Positions 8,483-17,000 of a DNA stretch of 64,000 bases are shown in pieces. The position numbers and the translations under genes are program-made. Source of the DNA: M3007 sp031425155 (lineage in GTDB: Bacteria > Bacteroidota > Bacteroidia > Chitinophagales > Saprospiraceae). The DNA lies in contig JANPIV010000015.1 in assembly GCA_031425155.1 (NCBI GenBank), positions 1 to 64,000 on the forward strand, written 5' to 3'. Under the pieces are notes generated by a model, which was not told where the DNA came from, did not search any database, and saw only the letters and a program-made list of their open reading frames with translations. Numbering within the stretch: position 1 is the stretch's first letter; each line of letters starts with the position of its first letter.

Positions 8483-8490
8483 CTGCTTAT

Positions 8491-9774
8491 TTATTGCACC
8501 TCTTCCCGGCCCAAATAACCGGCTTTCGCCTGCCAAAGCGGATCGTCACTGCGGAGCAATTGGTAAATAACCTCTTCATAATCAAGTCGTTGGTACTGCT
8601 CCGCGCGCACCCGTACGCCGCCACTGAAGTCATACCTTTTCAGCGTACCAAACCGCTGGCCCAATTCATTCGGTACTTCCGGCAGCTGATAAGTGACAAT
8701 ACCATTGGCAGGCCGGGTCAGTACTTCCCAATTGATGTTGGGATTGCCGGTCCGGGAACGGGCCAGTACGAGCAGGTCGAACGTCCCCACGCATTTGACC
8801 GCAATAAAACGCTGCGACGAAGCGGTGGTGGGCTCCAGATCGAAGGAGGGGAGGGGCAGACTACCGGGAAGGGCCGCGTAAAACGCATCGGAAGTATAAG
8901 TATAGCCGCTCGACGTGCTGCCGGGACCGGTCACCGCAATGCGATACCCATTGTAGGGCTTTGCATTCGGTTCATACACATCCAGGTCGCTGAACACCGG
9001 CACGGCACCACCGGGCGTACGCAACAGATCGCCCAGAGCCAGGAAACGCTGGCTGGCCGTGTCCACTACGCCTTCTATTTTGTATTGCCAGGCGGCGGTG
9101 AAAGGCATCACTAGATTTTTGGGGGCCGTCAGCATAGTCGGCAGCAGGGTGACATCCGCCGTAGCCGCCAGGCCCTCGCCACTGACATTATCCAGCAGCA
9201 TGTAACGCCAGTTCGGTTCGCCGTTCACTTTGATGCGCAGCCATATTTTGCCGGTATGGAATACCCGGTAAAAACCACTGAAGCCATTACCCGGCTCCGG
9301 GCGGGCAAAAGCGAGTCCGTCCGGCACAATGATGGTATCCAGGGACGTCAGGTGGGTGAAAGTAATGCTCAAATTGGTCACCTGCTGATACGTTGGCGTC
9401 CGCAGGCGAATGTTTTCGCCATTTGCCAATTGGGTGTAGGTACGGATGACGAGGGAAGTATCCGTGACCCCGGAGCCGGGGGCTTCGGTAGTGATAAGTT
9501 TCACGACGGTACAATCCAGACGGTCGGTCGCGGCGACTCCGGGGGCCTGCAAATGGACCGTATCGGAACCGGGCAGCCAGCGGAAAGCGCGCACTTTGCC
9601 CTCGCCATCGGACAGAAAAACGGCGTATCTGGCTTGTAACTCGTTGAATTCGTTCTTGATATTGACGGAATACGGCGCGTCGGCGACGGGTTTTACGATG
9701 GGGTCTTTTTCACAGGCAGCGAAAATCAGTAACAAAGCGGCCAGACAGCCGGCCAATCGGATTGGGTATAACAT
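8491..9774 (-). CDS. Lipoprotein of unknown function
   Basis: A 427-residue protein with a lipobox 'LLLIFAAC' (lipidated Cys21). The mature protein is beta-rich and low in lysine, and ends 'LWQAKAGYLGREEVQ'. Bacteroidota have many outer-membrane lipoproteins of this size beside TonB receptors, but no receptor is next to this one and I do not recognise the family. It ends directly beside the palindromic element at 8157-8482, which may serve as its terminator. Confidence 0.75.
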   Translation of the reverse strand: MLYPIRLAGCLAALLLIFAACEKDPIVKPVADAPYSVNIKNEFNELQARYAVFLSDGEGKVRAFRWLPGSDTVHLQAPGVAATDRLDCTVVKLITTEAPGSGVTDTSLVIRTYTQLANGENIRLRTPTYQQVTNLSITFTHLTSLDTIIVPDGLAFARPEPGNGFSGFYRVFHTGKIWLRIKVNGEPNWRYMLLDNVSGEGLAATADVTLLPTMLTAPKNLVMPFTAAWQYKIEGVVDTASQRFLALGDLLRTPGGAVPVFSDLDVYEPNAKPYNGYRIAVTGPGSTSSGYTYTSDAFYAALPGSLPLPSFDLEPTTASSQRFIAVKCVGTFDLLVLARSRTGNPNINWEVLTRPANGIVTYQLPEVPNELGQRFGTLKRYDFSGGVRVRAEQYQRLDYEEVIYQLLRSDDPLWQAKAGYLGREEVQ

Positions 9775-10068
9775 GGATGAAATTTGAAAATTTAAAAATT
9801 CGGGTATTAGCGCGTTCGAGTCAGCATACGTACACGCCCTTTAGACAAAGTTAATCAAAAGGCTCGTGCAAGCACCTGCTGATGAATATAGCTTCGCCAA
9901 AAAGCAGGCCACAATTTTTTCCCCAAACGTGCTGGCGATGCCGGATATTTGCGCCCGCAGGCGGGAATTTCCTGGCAAAATGACTTTCCATGCCCGGTTT
10001 GTCCTGCATACACCCCGGTCCAGTCGGCCCGGTTTTTAAATTTTTAATGGCTTTTTAATTGTCCACTG

Positions 10069-10635
10069 ATGAAATCAATCGCCGTTTTTTGCGGAGCCAA
10101 TAAAGGCAACCAACCGTGGTTTGCCGAACAAGCCGCCCTGCTGGGCCAAACCCTCGCCGAATGCGGCATTCGGGTCGTCTATGGCGGCGGCAGCGTCGGC
10201 CTCATGGGCGTACTGGCCGATGCCGTGCTGGCCCATAATGGTCAGATCACCGGCATCATTACCCACCAGCTCAACAACCTGGAACTGGGTCACGCTGGCG
10301 TAAAAGATATGTTTGTGGTAGAGACAATGTCCGAGCGGCGTACTTTGCTGCTGCGTGAAACCGACGCCGTCATCACCCTGCCCGGCGGCTACGGCAGTAT
10401 GGACGAGCATTTTGAAGCCCTTACCCTTTCCCAGTTGCAACAATATCGCAAGCCGGTAGCCCTGCTCAATGTACGGGGCTATTATGACCCGCTGCACGTC
10501 ATGCTCGATCAGATGGTGGAATATGGTTTTTTAAAACCGGAAAACCGCCGCTTGTGCCTGGATGCGCCGACCATCCCCGAATTGCTGGAAAAAATAGCGC
10601 AGTATGAATATCGGGAGCAGAATAAGTGGCAGTAA
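10069..10635 (+). CDS. LOG-family nucleoside-monophosphate phosphoribohydrolase
   Basis: A 188-residue Rossmann-like protein of the usual size for the family. The N-terminal 'VFCGANKG' and 'VVYGGGSVGLMG' form the nucleotide-binding loops, and 'LPGGYGSMDEHFEAL' is the PGGxGTxxE signature with Ser in place of Thr. Members cleave the ribose 5-phosphate from cytokinin or purine nucleotides; many bacterial ones were once labelled lysine decarboxylase. The gene stands alone. The residue pattern is clear; the natural substrate is not known. Confidence 0.9.
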   Translation: MKSIAVFCGANKGNQPWFAEQAALLGQTLAECGIRVVYGGGSVGLMGVLADAVLAHNGQITGIITHQLNNLELGHAGVKDMFVVETMSERRTLLLRETDAVITLPGGYGSMDEHFEALTLSQLQQYRKPVALLNVRGYYDPLHVMLDQMVEYGFLKPENRRLCLDAPTIPELLEKIAQYEYREQNKWQ

Positions 10636-10758
10636 TTGCCATTTTTATGTACGATGTAGAAATGGATATTGTTAAGAGCAATATATAGAAGCGACCTTCC
10701 AGGGTTTTGCCCTCTTTCACTTTATGGGTTTTGCATAATTTAACCTTCGTAAATGAAG

Positions 10759-10821
10759 AGTCGTGGCATGGGTTCTAATATTTTTTTCCAGGAAAAAAAT
10801 ATTGGAACCCATGCCACGACT
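10759..10821. repeat. 31-bp near-perfect palindrome between convergent genes
   Basis: Left arm 10759-10789 begins AGTCGTGGCATGGGTTC. The right arm, 10791-10821, is its reverse complement with one mismatch, around a single-base loop. The inner end of the stem is A/T-rich. It lies between the LOG-family gene and the convergent lipoprotein pseudogene. It could act as a two-way terminator, but it is much longer than a normal one and resembles a small mobile palindrome. Confidence 0.85.
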
Positions 10822-10901
10822 ACCGCTCGAATGCTACTAATAAAAACTATACTTGTTATGCTTGTTCGTCAATGGGAACAGCGGCGCAAGTAGAAATTTT
10901 A

Positions 10902-11577
10902 TTACTTCTTCTCAATAACGATATTTAAACCAGTAGATTCCTCCCCGTCTTCGATAATTACATTGTAATTTACCCCGTCTTTTTCAATCATGTAAATATC
11001 TGGAGACTTCTCTTCCCGGTAATCTAATTCCTCACCAGTTTCTATATTTACAAATAATGTTTTCCCTTTGACATCAATAATGGTTTTTGCCGATAACTTT
11101 GAACGAAGTATCCATCTCGTATGCTCCGTCAACAACAGTATGAATGATCAGATTACCATTTATTGGATTTACTATATGTCCGGCGTATGAGGAAGGCAGT
11201 TTTTGTTTCCATATTAGTTCCCCGTTTATTGATATTTTGTAAATGTCCCCTAAAACAGTTGAGAAATATACTTCATTACTATAAATTTCTACTGGTTGCG
11301 AGGCATACCAGTTGATGGGCAATCTCCAAATGACTTTGCCGGTTTTTAAATTGAGGCAATAGAGAAAATCCTGGCCTCTCGTTATATTAATAGTGTTGCA
11401 AAATAATCTATCGCCAAAAATTTTTGCGTTTTGCAGACCTCGTTGGTCAAATTTATCAATCCAGTAATCGCCATTTTCCAACACTGGATATGCCTGTGAA
11501 GGGTCATGACTAAATGAAGAATTACATGCGTAATTCATTGCAATAATAAAAAATAATAAGATTGCCAGGGTTTTCAT
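10902..11577 (-). pseudogene. Frameshifted PQQ-like beta-propeller lipoprotein
   Basis: The start at 11577 gives a lipobox 'IIAMNYAC' (Cys18). Residues about 30-165 show quinoprotein-like blades ('LYCLNLKTGKVIWRLP', 'IYKISINGELIWKQ'). The frame stops at 11074. The following frame (down to 10902) continues the protein: removing one base from the run of five T at 11084-11088 restores 'VIGKTIIDVKGKTLF' and a 224-residue product. Either a genuine frameshift or an assembly error in the homopolymer. The region is AT-richer than its neighbours, which may point to acquisition. Function unknown. Confidence 0.75.
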
Positions 11578-11659
11578 TCGTTTTGAGATGCTGGATAAGA
11601 AAGTTAGAGCATTTATTTTAAATCCTTGCCTGCGCAAGTAAAGATATTGAAATACCCCC

Positions 11660-14011
11660 TCACCGCACCACTGCCACATCCCCTTCCACCTCTACCACAT
11701 CCCCATCTAAAAACTCCACCTCCGCCGACCAGGCAAAAACCGCCGCTGGCAAATCCTTGCCCCGGAACGTCCCATCCCAGCCATAGTGCAGATCATTGGG
11801 CGGGAAATCCACCCGCTCGAACACCAGTTCGCCCCAGCGGGAAAAGACGCGTAGGTGTTTGATCTGCCGCACGGCCTTGTCCGCAAAAACCGTGAAATCG
11901 TCATTGTAGCCATCGTCGTTGGGAGAGAAGACATTGGGCACATAAATATGCTGCGGATTTGTTACACGCACGGTCAGGCTATCCGCCGCCGGGCAGCCAT
12001 CGGATGAAGTGACGGTGAGCGTATAAACGGTTGTCTCATAGGGACTTGCGGTGGGCTCCAGGCAGGCGGTGCACTACAAACCAACACCCGGCGTCCAGAC
12101 AATCGTCTGCGGGACCAGGTCCACCACGACCTGCAGCTGCTGGGCGTAACCCAGTTCCACCTCCAGGTCGCTGCCCACCTCCAGCACGGGAATACGGACA
12201 CCCGTGAGCGTCGCCGAAGTGTCCACGGTGCAGCCGTTGGCATCCATCGCCGTGAGCGTGTAGAAGCCTGCGGCAAGTCCGGTGAAAATGTTATTATTGG
12301 TAAAATCGGCATTCGATAAAGAAAACTGGTAAGGCAGCACGCCGCCGCTGACGGTTTGAGCCGCCGCCATGCCGCTATTTAAGCCGTCGCAATCGGCATT
12401 GGTAAACACGGCGGAGAAGACCAGCGGCGGCGGGGCTGCCAGAGCCGTCGCCGCTACCGCCCTGCACCCGTTCGCATCCGTGGCGGTCACTAGATAATCG
12501 CCCGCCGCAAGTCCGTTCAGGCTGTTCTGGGTGCTGCCAGTATTCCAGGCGAAAGTGTAATCCGGTGTTCCGCCTTGTGCCTGGGCCGTCAAAGTGCCGT
12601 TTTGCCCGCCCGCGCAGGCGAGACCGTAGCCATTGAAATCCGGGATGTCGAACTGGACCGAAAAGGCGGGCGGTTCGGTGATATTGGCCGTCAGAATGGC
12701 ATTATTGCCAAAAGCATCCTGAATATTGATCAGATAAGCACCCGGCAGCAGGTTTTCGATGGTTTCGGACTGGTTCAGTGCCGGCAAATTGCCAGTGCCG
12801 CCAAGGGGACTGCCGAAACGTTGCCAGGTGTAAGTAAAGGGCGGGGTGCCCTGCTGTACCGAAAAAGTGAGCATTCCGCTCTGATCGCCGTGACAGCGAA
12901 TGGGTTGCGCGACGATAAGGCCGGTTATTTCACAAATAATGGCCTGGAGCGTCAGGTTGATAATACTGTCGCAACCATTGTAAGAAGTCTGCTGCTCCAT
13001 GTATTGGCCCGGCGGCGAATACCAGTTATCGCCCACGTAGAGGCTGTCCGTCGAGCAAATACTGGCCTGCAAGTCCACCGTAATTTTCGACAACACCACC
13101 ACCGAAACGATCACGGTGCTGTCGCAACCATGTACGGTCGTAAAATGAAAAGGGTAGTTGCCCGGAGCGCAAATCATGGTATCAAACACCGCCACACAGT
13201 CGCCACTGCATATTTCCCGCCGGATCGGGGTGACCGGCGAAGCGAACACTTCCACCGTTTTACAGGACGGGGCCACCGTATCGCAGACATTGAAGGCGGT
13301 GACGCATAGTTCGTGCAGCCCAGCCGTTGGGAAAGCGAGCGTGGCGGCCCGGCCATTAGCGACCGGCTGACCATCCAGCGTCCATTTATAAAAATTCGCG
13401 CCCACGATGGCCGGTATGAAATAATTGACCGACTCAGACTGACAGACTTGCGCCGGGCCTTCCACGGCTTCTGCGGGCAGCAAGGGCGGCACCATCGTAC
13501 TGCCACTGGTCACGTGAATGGTGTAATTGCAAATATCGCCATTGTTGCCGTCCATGACAAAATAGTAATATTGACCGATGACCAGCGGTTCCGTATTGTT
13601 GAAAACGCCCGTTTCTCCCTCCTGAATATCGCCGTCGCAGTTGGACACCCGGTGAAAAGTGTTACAATCGAGGCTTTCATAAATCCCGACTTCCAGCCCC
13701 TCGCCATCGTCGCAATTGGACGGCGTGACCGTGATCCTCAAATTTGTACTCCCGGCGATGAAAGCGATCCACTGCATGTGGTGGACGGTGTTGGTACAAA
13801 AGTCAGGCGGAGCCTGGCCCACTTGCGTGTCGTCATTGATGCCGGTATAACCGTCAATGTCGCATATTACGCAGGCCTCTATGCAGGTGGTGGTCATATC
13901 GGGAACCGGGCCGCAGGGGCTGGGCTGGGCAAAAAGGTCGCTGTGAAAAAACAATAGTAGCAATAGCGGCAGAAGAAACAGGTAGTTGGCATTTCTTACG
14001 ATACGAGGCAT
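11660..14011 (-). pseudogene. Gliding-type T9SS cargo protein interrupted by an in-frame amber codon
   Basis: The start at 14011 gives a signal peptide ending 'HSDLFAQ'. A carbohydrate-binding-like N-terminal domain is followed by PKD/SprB-like repeats ('NLPGAYLINIQDAFGNNA', 'GLAAGDYLVTATDANGC'). The frame stops at TAG 12074-12076 after 'VWTPGVGL', then continues in the same frame for 137 residues: 'CTACLEPTASP', then 'IYVPNVFSPNDDGYND', the gliding-type (type B) C-terminal sorting domain, to the stop at 11660. 'GL-x-CTxCLxPTASP' is normally continuous in such proteins, so one codon became TAG. TAG is an ordinary stop elsewhere here (for example at 8111-8113). As read, the product lacks its secretion signal. 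Confidence 0.85.
12074..12076 (-). other. In-frame TAG separating the T9SS sorting domain
   Basis: CTA on the plus strand. The downstream 138 codons (12073 to 11660, including stop) are in the same frame and encode the expected continuation, so a single base substitution or a sequencing error is the simplest explanation. Confidence 0.85.
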
Positions 14012-14427
14012 AGAATTGATTTTATAGTGCCAATGCGGTGGCTAAATTTAAAAGGCAGGTGTACTTTCCCGCACGTAATGGTACGCTATAAGGTTGCCCG
14101 GAAAATGGTCTGGGCAGGACATTCCATCTATTCTGTGGATAATAGTCGTGAATTTGCTCAAATGTATCATGTAGAGTAACGAACCCGGCGTTAAAAATGA
14201 CGGTAAGCCCCTATTTTCATTTCATTCGCCGAAAAACACCCTGCTTCGTCCTTTCTTTCCGCTTGCATACTGTCATGTATGTCGCGAATCGCTACTTTTG
14301 CCGCGCTTTCGGCGAAACAAAGGCCCGTGGACTGCGTTTAAGCCCGCTACCGGGTAGCTTCGGCGGCGGTGTTTTATTTTTCATCCATTCATTTATTCAG
14401 TAACTTCAAATTTTTCTACCATACCCA
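14012..14427. other. Spacer upstream of moxR
   Basis: Divergent spacer between the T9SS cargo gene and moxR. A TACTTTTG at 14291-14298 fits the -7 box but lies about 130 bp before the moxR ATG. No gene, RNA or palindrome was recognised. Confidence 0.4.
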
Positions 14428-15393
14428 ATGGCAAATTTTAAATCGGATGTGGAAGCCGTGGACGCCCTCGCGCAAGCCTACAAAGACCTTTCCGCAGAAA
14501 TTGGTAAAGTGATCGTCGGTCAGGATGACGTCGTGCGGGCCGTCATTATCTCGATGTTTTCCAATGGCCATGCCCTGTTAGTGGGGGTGCCCGGCTTGGC
14601 TAAAACCCTGTTGGTCAGCACTATAGCGGAGGTGCTTGATCTCGACTTCAAGCGTATTCAGTTTACGCCCGACCTGATGCCTTCGGACATTACCGGCAAC
14701 GAAATCCTGGACGAGGACCGCCGTTTCCGCTTCACGCGTGGCCCGGTATTCTCCAATATCGTACTCGCCGACGAGATCAACCGGACGCCGCCCAAGACGC
14801 AGGCCGCCCTGCTGGAAGCCATGCAGGAGCGTTCCGTCACCGTGAGTGGTGCGCGCCATTTGCTGCCTTCGCCGTTCTTCGTGCTGGCCACACAGAACCC
14901 CATCGAGCAGGAAGGTACCTACCCGCTCCCGGAAGCGCAGTTGGACCGTTTTATGTTCAATATTCCGCTGACTTATCCCACTTATGAGCAGGAAGTGAAT
15001 GTGGTGAAACAAACCACATCGTTGCAGAAAGCCGTACTGCGCCACATTCTCAGTGCGGAGCAGGTGACGGAATTTCAGCAGGTTATCCGCAAAATCCCCG
15101 TGAGCGACAATGTGCTGGAATACGCCGTGGGCCTGGCTACCAAGACCCGCCCCGGTACTGCCCGCGCCACGAAAGAAGCCAATAGTTACCTCAGTTGGGG
15201 CGCCGGGCCACGCGCCAGCCAGTATCTGGTGCTGGGAGCCAAGTGCCACGCCGCTATTCGCGGTAAATATTCGCCCGACGTGGAAGACGTGCAGGCCATC
15301 GCCAACCTGGTGTTGCGTCACCGTATTGTGCGCAATTACAAGGCCGAAGCCGAAGGAATAACGGAGGAAAACATCATCGAATCGCTGCTGTAA
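14428..15393 (+). CDS. MoxR-family AAA+ ATPase
   Basis: A 321-residue protein of typical length. Walker A is 'GVPGLAKTLL' and Walker B 'VLADEINRTPP', followed by the sensor region 'VLATQNPIEQEGTYPLPEAQLDRF' typical of MoxR. These ATPases act as chaperones that help mature or insert metal-centre or VWA-domain proteins. They usually sit before a DUF58 gene and VWA genes. Here the gene is followed at once by a strong terminator and convergent metK, so the usual partners are absent and the client is unknown. Confidence 0.95.
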   Translation: MANFKSDVEAVDALAQAYKDLSAEIGKVIVGQDDVVRAVIISMFSNGHALLVGVPGLAKTLLVSTIAEVLDLDFKRIQFTPDLMPSDITGNEILDEDRRFRFTRGPVFSNIVLADEINRTPPKTQAALLEAMQERSVTVSGARHLLPSPFFVLATQNPIEQEGTYPLPEAQLDRFMFNIPLTYPTYEQEVNVVKQTTSLQKAVLRHILSAEQVTEFQQVIRKIPVSDNVLEYAVGLATKTRPGTARATKEANSYLSWGAGPRASQYLVLGAKCHAAIRGKYSPDVEDVQAIANLVLRHRIVRNYKAEAEGITEENIIESLL

Positions 15394-15411
15394 AAAGTTT
15401 AGCAATAAAAT

Positions 15412-15448
15412 AAAAAGCGCGTCCGGCTACTGCTGGACGCGCTTTTTT
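15412..15448. terminator. Bidirectional terminator between moxR and metK
   Basis: Stem AAAAAGCGCGTCC / GGACGCGCTTTTTT with a 10-base loop and T runs on both strands, placed between convergent genes. Confidence 0.9.
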
Positions 15449-15464
15449 AATGTATAAACCGGAT

Positions 15465-16721
15465 TTACAGCCCAAATGCCCTTTTAATATCGTCCACGGC
15501 ATCCAGTTTTTCCCAGGTAAAAGTCTCTACTTCTACCGATTTGGTGGAGCCATTCAGGCCAATCTGAACCGTTTTTTTATGCGGCGTACGTCCGAAGTGG
15601 CCATAAGCAGCCGTCTCCGAAAAAATCGGATTTTTCAAACCATACCGCCGCACGATAGCCGCCGGACGCAGGTCGAATATTTCGGTCAATTTTTGAGCGA
15701 TTTCGCCATCCGTCAGATCGGCTACCTTACAAGTACCATACGTATTCACGTACAGACCAACGGGTTGCGCTACGCCGATGGCATAAGCCACCTGCACCAG
15801 GCATTGGTCGCAGAGGCCCGCGGCCACCACGTTTTTGGCAATGTGGCGGGTCGCATAGGCCGCCGAGCGGTCCACTTTGGACGGGTCCTTACCAGAGAAA
15901 GCCCCGCCGCCGTGTGCGCCCTTACCACCGTAGGTATCTACGATGATTTTACGTCCGGTCAGGCCGGAATCGCCGTGCGGACCCCCGATAACGAACTTGC
16001 CAGTCGGGTTGATAAAGTATTTTACCTCGTCGGTGAACAGTTTCTGCACCGCCTCCGGCAAATGCGCCTGGACCCGGGGAATCAGGATTTTATGCACATC
16101 GGCACTGATCTGGGCCTGCATATCGGCATCGCTGTCGAAATCGTCGTGTTGGGTACTGATGACGATGGTGTTGATATTGAGCGGCACGTGGGCGTCGGAA
16201 TATTCAATCGTCACCTGGCTCTTGGCGTCGGGGCGCAGGTACTTCATTTCTTTACCTTCCTTGCGGATAGCGGCCAATTCCCGCAGGATCAAATGCGCCA
16301 GATCGAGGGCCAGCGGCATATAGTTTTCGGTCTCGTTGGTGGCGTAGCCGAACATCATGCCCTGATCGCCGGCACCCTGGTCGTTTTCGCTTTTGCCCAC
16401 ATCCACGCCCTGCGCGATGTCCGCACTTTGCTCGTGAATGGCGCTCAGAATACCGCAGGATTTGTAGTCAAACTGATATTCTGCTTTGGTATAACCAATA
16501 CGTTCAATCGCCCGGCGAGCCGCTTCCTGTACATCCACGTAAGCGGAGGAACGTACTTCACCCGCGACAACTACCAGGCCGGTGGTGACCAAAGTTTCGC
16601 AAGCGACCTTGGAATTGGGGTCCTGACGGAGAAACTCGTCGAGGATCGCGTCGCTGATTTGATCGGCTACTTTATCGGGATGCCCTTCGGATACGGATTC
16701 GGAGGTAAAGAGATATGGCAT
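15465..16721 (-). CDS. metK: S-adenosylmethionine synthetase
   Basis: A 418-residue protein making S-adenosylmethionine from methionine and ATP. It has 'SESVSEGHPDKVADQISDA' at the N-terminus (the ATP/Mg GHPDK motif), 'GAGDQGMMFGYATNET' with the methionine-binding loop, and 'GGGAFSGKDPSKVDRSAAY' near the C-terminus. It is slightly longer than the E. coli enzyme (384), as is common in Bacteroidota. Monocistronic: shared terminator downstream, own promoter upstream. The order of domains is intact. Confidence 0.97.
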   Translation of the reverse strand: MPYLFTSESVSEGHPDKVADQISDAILDEFLRQDPNSKVACETLVTTGLVVVAGEVRSSAYVDVQEAARRAIERIGYTKAEYQFDYKSCGILSAIHEQSADIAQGVDVGKSENDQGAGDQGMMFGYATNETENYMPLALDLAHLILRELAAIRKEGKEMKYLRPDAKSQVTIEYSDAHVPLNINTIVISTQHDDFDSDADMQAQISADVHKILIPRVQAHLPEAVQKLFTDEVKYFINPTGKFVIGGPHGDSGLTGRKIIVDTYGGKGAHGGGAFSGKDPSKVDRSAAYATRHIAKNVVAAGLCDQCLVQVAYAIGVAQPVGLYVNTYGTCKVADLTDGEIAQKLTEIFDLRPAAIVRRYGLKNPIFSETAAYGHFGRTPHKKTVQIGLNGSTKSVEVETFTWEKLDAVDDIKRAFGL

Positions 16722-16788
16722 TGCTGTTTTTTGTTTTAAATGGAAAAATGGCCCTTTGATGGACAGAAAAGGTCGTTTTAAGGCGGCG

Positions 16789-16796
16789 CAAAGGTA
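16789..16796 (-). promoter_or_regulatory. -7 box of the metK promoter
   Basis: TACCTTTG on the minus strand (CAAAGGTA on plus), about 68 bp before the metK ATG, matching TAnnTTTG. Identical to the box before fabH. Confidence 0.6.
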
Positions 16797-16844
16797 GAAT
16801 TTACATTAATTAAAATGAAACTTACGTGGCAAGTAAAGCATAAA

Positions 16845-16994
16845 GTACCGGCGGGTTCAGCCGCCGACGGACCATAGCCTATAATCACCACAAAGTGATT
16901 GTAAGCAAAATGAATTTACAATGGGTTGATAATCAAAATTTTCTCAACGCTTCCACCGTCACAATATATAATCGGCGGCTGAACCCGCCGGTAC
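16845..16994. repeat. 150-bp element with perfect 23-bp inverted ends
   Basis: GTACCGGCGGGTTCAGCCGC begins the left arm at 16845-16867; the exact reverse complement is at 16972-16994. The core is AT-rich with a small inner palindrome (AATCAC/GTGATT). It is non-coding and lies between metK and the end of the TonB receptor gene, both on the minus strand. Confidence 0.85.
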
Positions 16995-17000
16995 GAAGCG

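Larger units (their letters stand above)
8114..8490. other. Spacer occupied by nested palindromic element
   Basis: Between convergent genes (HExxH protein on the plus strand, lipoprotein on the minus strand). It is almost entirely filled by the inverted-repeat structure at 8157-8482. Confidence 0.7.

Noticed and set aside
12074..12076. Genome-wide recoding of TAG as a sense codon
   Set aside because: TAG ends other intact genes here, for example the HExxH protein (8111-8113) and the sensor kinase (7017-7019).
15450..16739. A 429-residue plus-strand frame opposite metK
   Set aside because: metK is unmistakable on the minus strand; the opposite frame has no recognisable feature.
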